64,000 nt of DNA from Aplysia californica. Lineage: Eukaryota; Mollusca; Gastropoda; Aplysiida; Aplysiidae. The stretch lies in contig NW_004797457.1 in assembly GCF_000002075.1 (NCBI RefSeq), forward strand, positions 638,114 to 702,113, given 5' to 3'. A model generated the notes under the pieces. That model ran no database searches. It saw only the letters and a program-made list of their open reading frames with translations, and was not told the DNA's origin. The position numbers were made by a program, and so were the translations under genes. This document shows positions 43,955 through 55,700 of this stretch, piece after piece. Numbering within the stretch: the first letter of the stretch is position 1; the number at the start of each line of letters is the position of its first letter.

Positions 43955-46900
43955 GTAAGTCTGCTTTATTTTTTTTAAAATCTGTCTCCCTGAATCAAGG
44001 GACACACTGAAATGAAACAATTCTCCTTCCTTCATCAGTTTTTCTTTCGGGATCAAATTGTGTTTACTAACATTGGATATCAGTTATTATCATTTTAAGG
44101 ATAAAACTGACTACTGTGTTATGTACATGGGAAAGACACTTGACACAAATTTTCCTGACTTCACCCAGGTGGGAATGGGTACCTGGCTATAGACAGCGAA
44201 AGATCTTGTCAGTTTGTTAGAAGTGTTTGAAGGCGTGAAATCTGCAGCTTGCACTGTATGCTTTCCAGGAAGCCCAGAAAGTTTCGGAGTGTTTTTGGGT
44301 CTGCTGGGGTAATAAAGGTTGTATAGCTCATAGAGCATTATACTGTACATGCACATATATCGTCGGCCTGGTGATAAAACCGACTAACCCACAAAATATC
44401 CCCAAAAAATTTATTGGCCTTATCGATAGTAAATTGTCCATTTCATATGCTCACTCAAAGACAGATCATCTGAATTTTGTCTAGAAATGTCTTTAAAACA
44501 TTAGAAATAAAACCGTATAACCTGGCACCCATCGGATTTTAGCCAGATAATGCCGACTATCCCACCTGCGAGGGACGGAATGAGGGTTGGCTGTTTTTAT
44601 CGCGCTAACAATGAGGGGCCACTTGCTACGTTACCGACTAACCCCGGCTTCGACTCCTCTCCGGACTTCATTAGATTCAGTTCTGTAATAGTCTGGAATT
44701 TGCTCACAAAACCGTGGGAGCTCTCCAAAAAGGAATATTTGTGTAATATTTCTTGTTGGTTTCATTGGGGAGTTATATAGATCTGGTTGTTTCCTCTTTT
44801 TTCTTCGTTTTAATACTGCTGATAATGTTATTAATGACTAAAACTCCCCACTGTTCCCACAGAACTGTTTATCTCTTGACAATTCCGGTATTTGAAATGC
44901 GTCTTTATGGATTTTTTTTTATATGAAACTATGTTTTCTGTCCACGTGTTTTTCTTTGTCTTTGTACTCGAAATTCACCAATTGTAAAGGCATTTTCCCC
45001 TATTCGGACTACTGTCTCTTCTCCTAATAATTTTTCCTTCACAATTGAATGGACAAAGTAGATAGCATTTCCTCCTTTACTAACTCACTCAGAAAAAAAA
45101 ATTGTGGGACCTGTCCAGCACACGGTCTGCCCCCAACGATCGTTGTTTTTTAAAGGGCTTTTTCTTTATTTTTTCATTTGCTGTGTTTATTGGAGTCATT
45201 ACGTTCTGAAACATTGTTCGACTTTCTTTGAAAGTTCATTTCGTTTGTGTTTTGAGTAGATTATTTTCTCAGTGTCATAACCTAATGCTTTATCTTTATA
45301 TCAAACCTTAGCTTACATAACGCTATAACATTCAATAAGATGATGCCACTTTTGCTGCGTCACCTCTGACCCTCAGCGCAGTGGAAAGTGATCAACATGA
45401 CCAGGCTAATGTCACATCAGCTGATAATACAACAGTTATGTCACCTTTGATCTCTGCGAAAAGGACACGGCATGAAAACGATTGGAAGGGTAACAAAAGG
45501 AAGAGGTTGAAAGAACTGGGGATGCCTCTACCCATGTCAAGGCACGAAGCGAGCAGGATGTGAACTTGACGTCCTTTGCAGTTGTAAACTGGTTGGCACA
45601 AAATGCAATGACATAACTGGTCACTCTCTTGGAAAGAAAAGAGAGCCTACGTATATGCCACGATAAACATGATAGACAAAAAGAGATCTTACCCAGCAAG
45701 GGAAAACCCAAGGAGAAATTACAGCCTTCAATACCACTTACAAGAGTCAATGGTCAAAGAACACCTGTTTGTAAAATAATCTTCAAGAGCACCACAGGCC
45801 TGACCCACTGGTTTATTTAAAGTGTCTTCTCCGAAAAAATCCCCCCCCCCTAGAACACATCATGCCCACCATGAGAGAGCCAAGGATGATAAGTTGTTCC
45901 ATAAAGAGGTATTTTTTGACAAACTTTCGAAGATATCCTCCTGTCTACAGATGACAATCCAGAAAACGTCAGATCTGCATCAAGTATACATGGAGAACTT
46001 TGCAGAGAGGGTGAAAGCCACATTTCATTGAGTTATCAAGTGTTCTGCCAAAAGTTCAAGAAAAACAATTTGGGTTTACTTTCAACCAAGAAAGACTAGT
46101 GCCTTGTTGTAGCCATAGGACACAGAGTGAGACAGACATGCTCTTCTATCGTCGAGAAAACTCAATAAAGTAGTAGTTGTCAAGCCACGCACTTTGGAGA
46201 AAGTTGGCGCATTCTTTGGTACTCACAAAGTCTTTTTGTACAATGATATATCATTAAGTAACCAACTTTTCCCAAACCATTGTTGAGGTAGCAGAGCTTT
46301 TGTGTGGCTTTCTGCTTTCATTTCTTTCTTAGTATTACTTTTTTCCAGGCCTTTGAATGGCCACCCAGTGCCAATAGTACCGTGTCAGACACGGTTATAA
46401 ATTCTAAAGGCCTACTGCTGCTGCTGCTGCTACTACTGTTGTTTTTGTTGTTGTTGTAATTGTTGTTTTTGTAGTTGTTGCTGTAGGTACTCTCCCTTAC
46501 CCTTCCAACCCCCTGTTCTTCTACTTTAAATGTAATTAATATACCCATTGCTGTGTTCTGCTTCCTCTACTTCTATTAGAGGTTCAACTTTGTGACTGCT
46601 GTTTTTGGCCGAATTGACTCCGTAGCACTGAAATGGCAGCAGCTGATAGTATGTTGGTAGCAATAATATAGTCCTCCTCCTCTTCCTTCTTCTTCTTCTT
46701 ACTCTTCCTCCTCCTTCTTTTTCCTCCTCCTCCTCCTCCTCCTCCTCCTCCTCCTCCTCCTCCTCCTCCTCCTCCTCCTCCTCCTCCTCCTCTTCCTCCT
46801 CCTTCTTCCCTTCTTCTTCTTCTTCTACAAAAGATCTTGACGATTGAAGCAAGTGATCAAATACGTTACCCGTCAAGTGTGACTTGGCTGCACTAAACCA

Positions 46901-49715
46901 AACTCAAGGCCAGCAGTGGCTTCCTGATAAAACCGGTCAACCCACAAAATTGAGGGTTGGTCGGTTTTATCCAGGAAAATTTGAGCGACATAACCGTCTA
47001 ACCCACACAGTTTCATTAAAAGCAATTTTTAAAGGAAAAAAAGGTCTACACATTTTCGGTAAAGTGTTTATATAGGTGTTTAAAGCATTGATTTATCGTT
47101 AGACGCCTTTGTTTTGAAATAAAACAGTTTTTTTCCTTCTCCTGTAAAATTTACCTCGAGGGGGTTAGTCGGTTTTATCACAAGGCCGACGATATGTTTG
47201 TATTGTGTTTTCTCACATAAACACACACACACATGCATGCACGCATGGGCACTCACATACTCATGAAACCAAAGAAGGACCCAGAAAAAATGACCAAAAA
47301 ACCCACAGTTGATGGGAATCATGCTCTTGCCTCAACATGCTTTTTATTTTTTTTACTCTATTTTTTTTTAGATCTACGCAGGCACATGCAGGGTCACCAC
47401 AATGATACAACTTACTTTGGTGTGAGTTGTAGTAGTGATGCCACAGAATCTTCTAGCCATGAGCCCGCCTGCCCTATTTGCAGTCAAGTTTTTGGGGATA
47501 CAGACCTTCTGACGTCTCATGTGGAAAGTCATTTTGGGACCACATACCAGTCAGGTAACAAAATATAATGTGAGAAAGAATTTTGTTATATACTTCTCGC
47601 TGTAAAGTTTAGGAAACAATTTTCTTCTTACTCTTCTTGTTTCATCTTTAGATAGACATCCCAGTCTTCAATGTGAAGGCTGCTGTTTGCTGCAATTCTT
47701 TCATGCTCTTGAACAGTTTTGGGGCTCCTTATCTAATGTTGGGTCAATACTACCTCCTGAGTGCTTCATGCTTTGGGCAGGCTTGGAAAAAAAAGGGTAA
47801 CTGGTAATTCAGGGGGTGCGATGGCGGAGCGGTTAGTGCGCTTGTCTCCGAAGCGAAAAGTCCGGGTTCGAGCCTCGGTTCGGACACAGATTTTTTTAGC
47901 CCCCTCCTGCCCACCCAGCAGTAATGGGTACCTGACTTTGAGTTGGGGAAGTAAAGGCGGAATGGAAAGGAACAGGCCACCCTACCACAATATGCCGAAG
48001 GCCGAGGAAGTTGTCTTACTAACAAGGCAATCCCCAATGTCCGGATCGGATGCGGGAACAACTTTACTTTACTTTTTACTCATAATTTTGTATGTTCTAA
48101 AAATTATGTTTTTATCTGATGATTTTAAGTCATGATGAGTTAAGTATGAAGTATGTTGCACATGTTTGTATAACAAGTTTTTGGAGGATTTGTGTTGAAT
48201 GTTGTTAGAAATATATAGTTTTAAAAGTTAGTTTACTTTGTAAAAAGAAGTTCCACTGTTACTGGTCTCACAAACCCAGTTGTAGCTTAAAAGTCATAAC
48301 AATAAAGCTTATTGTGTATGTAATGCCATTCATGATGCAAATAGTTATATGTGTGTGCCAACTCCATGTTTTTCTTTTTCTTTTTTCTCCATTTTGTTTG
48401 TTAATGAAGGAGCCCATTCCAGTGCATGTTCTTCAAGTTTTAATGAACCATACCAGTCTAAGCCAATGGACAATGTCCTAAAGGATCACCAACCATCTGA
48501 GAATGTGAAGGTAAGATGAAAGCTTTTCTTGCCCTTTCTTTGGAAATGCTTCTGACAAACTGGATTTCCGATTTTGGGCAACAAAAGATCCAAAGTGGCA
48601 CAGACCATTATGGATGGATGGTAGCTTCCGCAATGGTGTGGACCATTTATATCTGAATGGCATTCATTGTTTTGTCTTCATGGCTATAAAAGAAAATAAA
48701 TGTTGATTAGTTTGTAAGAACTCTTGACATTTATTATTACAGTTGTTACCACTGCTTTTTTTTTTTTGCCTCTAGATCTACATGATGAGTCCTGGGATGC
48801 AGATCTGGAATCAGTTGAAAAAAATTTTTTTACGACGTCCAAACATAATACATGCTAGTAAAATGCAATTTCATGACAATCAGATCTCTGCCCGTTCTCA
48901 TTAACTCTTTCACTACTGAGGCCCATTCCAGGATAAAATCATAGGAAGCACATAAGCTTTATTTATAAAAGTAAATAAATTGTAGCTTATAGATAGGGAA
49001 AATTAAGTATGTTATATTTTTGTATATTATTATTATGTTGGAAATTGGAATACTAATGGTTACATTGAAATGTTTAAAATGTCCAATCCAACATTTGAGA
49101 GATATTTTTGCTGACAGTGTTTATATTGGATTCACTCACCATGGATCTCTGGATTTATTTCTCTCCTCTCCAATAGGTCTACTATTGTGGTCTAAAGGAA
49201 GCTCATTTCTAATCATATAGAGATGACTTTATTTTGCTATGAGATGACTCTTTGTTTTGAGAGTTTGATTCCCTCCAGGGAAAGTTGTTTTATCCTGTAC
49301 CTCCTGTTTTCTGGGATATTGCAGCCCATTCAGTCTCAGTTAGTCTGGAGAGGCATGTTCAGGCAAACCCCCTTCCCTTGCTTCTGCTAAATTGTGTTGA
49401 TGAAGGTGTGAAACATCACCAGTTATTTATTGAAGGGCGCCGTCATTTGTGTGTTCTTCTTTTTTATTATTATTCTTTTCTTTTCTTTTTTTTTCTTTTT
49501 TTCTTTTTGATTTCTTTTAGAAAGCAGGCCTACCTGCAAAGAAAGCAAAAGTTCAAGGAAAGTGTGCTTTTGATAAACAATATGAACAAAATCTGGAGCG
49601 AGCAGTGGCCCGAGGAGAAGTGTCAGTGGGCGAGTACCACGAGCAGCGGGGCAGGGCAGCCCGCAGAGGGGCCGACCATGTGGATGATGGCCAGACGAGA
49701 GTTCAAGGTAGGCTC

Positions 49716-49755
<40 letters not shown>

Positions 49756-52700
49756 ACCAGGCATCTGTCTGGTTGTTACTGATCATTTGTTTCTCACCAT
49801 GCTACTACTATAATATCTCTTTTTTAATTTAGACCCTTGGCCTACCTCTGGTTTTTATGTTCAATGCCCTATAACATTCATCTTGCATTTGCATACATGG
49901 CTGAGCAGATGGTTGGCTGGTGTGGTTTGCTCCTTCCTTCCTGTAAAACATCTATTATCCTTATCTGTCCTCCTTTTTTGTGTTTGTTATTCTCTTGTAA
50001 CACCTCTATTCTTTGGAACTTATATGGCCTTTTTGTGTTGCAAGTGCCATAAAACTCTTACTACAACCTAAAACATGCTTTGCTGATCTGGTTCATTGTT
50101 TGCCAGGAGTCATCCAGAGGCTGCACCAGCTGTTCAACTCTCAGGCTCGTCTCGGACAGGAAGTGCGGCTTTGTTCTCCTACGGACCACTTTGCTGGGTC
50201 TTATGGGGACAAAGGCTGGGGGTGTGGCTACAGAAATTTTCAAATGATGCTATCGTGTCTTTTACGGAACCCCAATTATGCCGAAAAAATATTTCCAGGT
50301 AAGCCATCGCCTTTGGAATAGAAAACACTACTAACAGTAACAGTAGTTTGTGCTTTTTTTTTCTGGTTGAAACTTTGAAAAAATAAATTTGATTTCTGGA
50401 GGACAACTCTCAAAGACAGGTACCTGTGTTATCACAATACATATGTAGGTCATAACTATGTATGGATTTCAGGACCATCTCTACCCCTTTGCTTTCCGGG
50501 GATGTGCGTTCTTACCGTCAGCGCTGATTTTCAGTTATTAAGCTCGTTAGCCAGGACAGAAGTCTCATCAGGGCCCAATCATGACACCTATTCAGATCCC
50601 TGCTCCGCGATAGTGTCACCTTCCTCATCTTCATATTCCTCAATATACCCATAATTTTGGAGAATTTGCATATTTAAGTCAAATACTGAAAGTTGCTGCC
50701 TTTTTACGCTCATTTTGGTGTTTATGTTTTGCAGGAGCACTCTTTTGTCTGCAAGATTAGACCTGTGTTTATCGATCGCTTGCAAGCCTAGCAGTAAAGT
50801 AATACCAAGAAATTTGGTACAGATATGCTCATTTTTTATTCCCGAATGAAAATCCAGGCTGTGCTTGTGGCTAGATCTCCATACAAATTAATTAGAGCTA
50901 GGTGATAAGCGGGACGTACTTGTAATGTCTTATAGACAACCAAGAATAAAGATTTTTGCCAACTTCTGTGATGTCCATGGTACAGCACAAAGCCAATAAC
51001 ATCACATTTTCATGTTGTACAATGTTAAAAGGCAACGAAGAGGTCTGCATTATTACATTGTTTTCTAAAAAAAAATGTATTATTTTATTTCTTTGTTGAC
51101 TCTTGTGTGAAAATTTTTAATGATTTTCTAGTTCAACTTCTTTGTGAGTATGTGAGACTCATTTCAGCAGATAAGTTTATTTTGATATATTTGACAGATG
51201 GACAAAGGGATATTCCATCAATACCAAGGATCCAAGAAATGATTGAGTCTGCTTGGAAAAAAGGGTTCGACCTCCAAGGCTGTCAACAACTAAAAGGTCG
51301 ACTTTCCAACACTCGCAAATGGATTGGTGCAACGGAAATTGTGGCTCTATTGTCTTCCCTTAGGATCAAGTATGTAGTATTCATTGAAAAGTTGAATGCC
51401 CAATTTGCTGTATTATCACATATTATTTACTGCTTCAATGTTTTTTGTTTGTTGTTGTTCTTGTTGTTCTTCTTTTTCTTCTTGTTCTTCTTCTTCTTCT
51501 ACTTCTTCTTCATCTTCTTCTTCTTCTTCTTCTTCTTCTTCTTCTTCTTCTTCTTCTTCTTCTTCTACTTCCTTTTCCTCCTCCTCCTCCTCCTTCTTCT
51601 TCGTCTTCTCTTGCACATTCTCCTTTCTTCCTCATAGCTGAATCTCCATTCTATTGCAAATTTCTTTGATGATTCATGTCTGTTTCCTCTACTTCTTTTT
51701 ATTGTTTTTTTTTCAAAATGTGGTTGCCATTGTGCTAATTTGCCGTAAAATACAACTCTACAAAGAGAGCAACAGAATGATACTAATGAGACTGTTAATT
51801 ATCTTGATGGAGTTGAAGTTATTGCATTTTCTTGGATGTTTGGGGTTTTTTAAAATTCCACCCCTCCCTGCCCCTTCTATTGCTGTTTCAGATGTCATCT
51901 CGCTGATTTTCATGCTCCTTCAGCTCCTGATGGAACACATCCTCGTCTCCTGGAATGGATTTGTGATTATTTCAGTGAGAGGAGTGGGTTCAAACCTCCA
52001 CTTTATCTACAACATCAAGGTAACTTCTTTGAAACTGTCTTGTGAATGATATTTAGGAATATTCCAGTAATAGATATCCTTTAGACAATCCCTCATCAAT
52101 TCAAAACAGATTTCTTTTTATTTTCTTTTTTTTTTTGCTGGTCCATTAGAAAAAGTTCTGTACATCATTCAGGTTGGGTTTTTTTTTTTTGTTTTTTTTT
52201 AGATAAATGAAAGTTCAAGTGTACAAGCTGCTTCCTGTGCATTCATGCCAGAGAGGCTTTCAAATAGAGTGGTTTCTGATGAAGAACCTGGTTTGTAGGA
52301 ACATTACTCAGATTCTGTTGATTAGCCTCCATATCACTACCTCAGTGCTTTCTTGTCCTATCTCCGTTTTTAATAACAGTGAAAACAGTTCATAACAAAG
52401 AGTGAACTTAAGAAGAAGTCACATTTTCAACGTCTAAAAAAATGGAGATAGGAAAAAAAAGCACCGAGGTCACGATATGGTGGAATCGGACACATAGTTA
52501 AAGGTGACCCTGACACCCAAGGGAAGATTTTTTTTAAAAGTATATTTATTGTTTCTGCAAGCTCCAGGATAGGTGGGCTGATGCAGTGTTTACTCATATA
52601 TATGGATTTTACAATATTGTACCGATTCTCAAAATAAGGATGACAATCGTCGTAACCTCAAATACTGTGTTCAGTGTCTTTGGTATTTGAACAAAAACCT

Positions 52701-55700
52701 GGTCTTGTCTATTTTATATTTCTCAAGACATGCAAAGATGCATTTTGAAAGAGTGCCCAACTATATCTGAATATCCAAGTACTGCTTTCTAGGCTTGCAA
52801 AGGTTTGAGTGTGTGTGTTTGGTTACATTGCTCTCCTGGCTGCAACGAGAAGGCCGGTAAAAGAGCCGAGTGGGTGGAATTTTCACCTCTCTTTTTATCA
52901 CACACTGTGCAAGTACTACTACCCATGACTCAACAAAACATATTGCTTCTTTCAAAGCTAGGACAGTCACTGCAATCTCAAACTCTGCATTCTACTTCTT
53001 TTATATATTAACAGAAATCGACTCTTTTCTTATTGTTTTTTAAGGCTAGCAAAAATGCGTAAAGCCCCGGTTACACGCAACGATAAATAGTATCAGATTC
53101 GTCGTTATGAGAGAACTGTCCGTTTTATCGAACTGTGTAGTCTGTTTACACGTTCCAATCTATTGTCCAGTTTTCTATCGATTGAGGAGATTCCTCGTCA
53201 TAAAGCCACCATGTCTCTTTGCGATGACAGCAATTTGCCTGCACTCTATGTGAAGGTTTCGAGCTCTGGACCTAATGAATGAAAAGCAAACACTTCCTCT
53301 AGATCACAGAAGCCCCTCTCCCCCTCCACCCTTCCCCTGTACATTTTGATATAACAGAACAGTGTCTTTAGAAAAGGGTGGCCATACTGTAGGCCTACTT
53401 TGTTGTGTGCAGAATCAGAAGCTTTGACTTGACTGCTGATGTGCAACGCACCGAGTGACCTTGATGCACAGCTTCACAATTGACAATCAACTAAATAATA
53501 ATAAAATTGCTAAAATATAAATAATAACGCACCAAATCAGGTTCATCGCGAGCAACTTTGCTTATTTTGAGACGCTGATTCCGAATATGAAATCAGTTTT
53601 TACATACGGTAATTATTAAAAAGATTTTGAGTCCTGAGTTTAATTCTGCGCAGCGGCAAATTTCAAAGTGAATCTACGTCACAGCGCGTCTCCCTCAAAT
53701 CTGAATGTGACGGCACGGAAAATATCAAGCAGCGCTTGATTTCTCGACCAAGTCTCCAATCCATCGTTCAATCGTCCAAATTTTGTACAATTTTGCGGTT
53801 ACACCGAACGATTTATCATATGATCGCTAAATCGTCCTGTTTTTGTACAATTTATCGTTACGTGCAACCGGGCCTTAAGACAATTATCGAGGGGGCTGTG
53901 TGTACATTTGTGTTTGTTTTTCATCCCTTGATTGCTCTGCTGTTCTTGCAGCAATGATAAAGCTAGTTAAAGAGCCAAGTGAATGAACATCAACTCTCTC
54001 ATTATGGAACTTCGTTCAGTGACTTTCCATGGCTAAATAAAATTATTTTGTATCTCCCCTGGTACTACTGGGAAGAATAAAATCTCTTTGGTTACTTACA
54101 AAGTCGCGGGCTCTCGTGGCCTTGAGGTTAAGGTGTTCACCTCTTATTCAAAGGTCCCGGGGTTTGAAAAAGAGCGACGGAAAAGTTTTCTTCTCTAAAA
54201 TTGTCTCCTTTCACCTTCTTTCCTGCTCTCTCGCAATGTTCTGTCGTCTGCTTTCGTTTCCAATTTCTGTCCCCAACCCCCTCACTCCCTTTGCCCCCTC
54301 CTCAGGGCTCCTTGCTCTTCTGCAGCCTTTCTACTGCTACTCCTTGGCTCCTTCTTACTGCTGTCTTTCAGACACAACCCTGATCTTCTGGTAGGAAAGA
54401 TTTACACCTAGCCTTCTCGGACAAAGGCGAAAAATCTCGGAGGTCCCATGTGCAAGTTGCGCACGCTAAAGATTCCATGGGGGTTTAAAATGGATAAGAA
54501 TAGGCTTCAGCCGCCACCCAAGCAAAATTCAAATTTCCTATCAACTGAAAATCAAAATGTTTGCTGTGTCCGCATGCTCATGTGACCTTATGCAGTTGCG
54601 AGCGCCGTAAAACACTTACCAAAAAAAAAAAAGAATTAAATAAACTTACAAAGTCAGCATTTATGTTCTATTTCAGGTGCAATTTGGATCAAAATATGCC
54701 TGAGAATGCAAGATTAACATATATTGATTTCAATTTTAGATAAGACAATCTAGTGTCAAGTGCTCTTTTTACTTCCAACAGGTCATAGTCGCACCGTTGT
54801 GGGAGTGGAGAAAGAGAAAGGAGCGGTCAAGTTGCTGCTCTTTGACCCCGGCACACCCTCGGAGCAAATGGCAGCCGTCGCTCAGACCCCAATGACCTGG
54901 AAGCAGATGAAAACGTTCCGGCGCTCACTCCTTGGCTTCAAGTCCAGACAGTATCAGGTGGTGGCTGTGACGGGTTTGCTTTCTGAATCTGAGTGTCAGG
55001 TAAGTTTTTGTTCTTTCAGATGTGTTGCGACATCGTTGAATCAGACACTTGTCAGTTTTTAGACATTTGGAGTGATTGGTATAATCTTAACTCACTTCAG
55101 ACGGTTCACACAACAGATGCGTGACCCCCGCGACGGTTCCCACAAGCCCTGCGTGACCAACTTTGAAATTTTTTGTTCACTCTACAAATCACGCATGGAT
55201 CGCGTGGCCTGCCTCATACCCTTGTTTGGCCAAGCCTGAGCTACTTAGACTTCGTTTTGTATCTCTGGGGTCCGTAGGTTTTAAGTTATTGAAGGTGAAG
55301 GGACCCCAACTGGGGTTAAACTGACCGGAACTCGCGCTTTGTTTTTTTCTATACAGCTGATAGTAATCCGACAGTCGCGTCATAGTAGTAGTAACGGTCG
55401 AAGAAGTCGCATGAACAAGAATCACATAATTTCTCCGTTTTCGATACTTCTGTACGTTTTACTAGTTCTTGTGTCTCAGAATATGATATGTTTAATAGTT
55501 AGGATCCTGGATATATGTACCCGAACACGGCCAGAGTCGTAGTTCTAGGGCTAGATCTAGCACTAGTACTGGTGTTGTTGTTCGCGCAATGAAATCACAA
55601 TGTCGTGGCGTACATGTCTCATGTAATTTAGTGTATGGGTCTGAATCAACGCACAGATCTGCTTTTATATTTTCACCAAACACTCACACATGCATACAAA

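Larger units (their letters stand above)
44361..47191. mobile_element. 2.8-kb TIR transposon in ZUP1 intron 1
   Basis: CGTCGGCCTGGTGATAAAAC followed by CGACTAACCC at 44361 is inverted at the right end, where the minus strand from 47191 reads CGTCGGCCTTGTGATAAAAC then CGACTAACCC. The TIRs are about 30 bp with one mismatch. Both are flanked by ATAT, which may be a target duplication or part of the TIR. Variants of ACCGACTAACCC recur just inside both ends (44630, 46935, 46990). A decayed transposase-like gene lies between. Confidence 0.85.

Noticed and set aside
46526-46876. Minus-strand open frame with a poly-Glu protein
   Set aside because: It is a translation of the (TCC)n microsatellite and has no unique sequence.
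47815-47890. Possible tRNA-Leu/Ser gene
   Set aside because: The internal promoter boxes are fine, but there is no closed acceptor stem and a repetitive tRNA-unrelated body follows.
48779-48860. Possible extra ZUP1 exon with acidic coding-like sequence (LHDESWDADLESVEKNFF)
   Set aside because: It has a good acceptor, but its frame fits only after exon 2 and not exon 3, it has no clear donor and it ends in a stop. It could be a minor alternative terminal exon; not strong enough to annotate.
50588-50785. 65-codon minus-strand frame with acidic tail in ZUP1 intron 5
   Set aside because: It looks vaguely like a mobile-element coiled coil, but I found no family motif to support a call.
51396-51669. 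Overlapping poly-Phe, poly-Ser, poly-Leu and poly-Glu frames
   Set aside because: All are translations of the (TTC)n microsatellite in ZUP1 intron 6.
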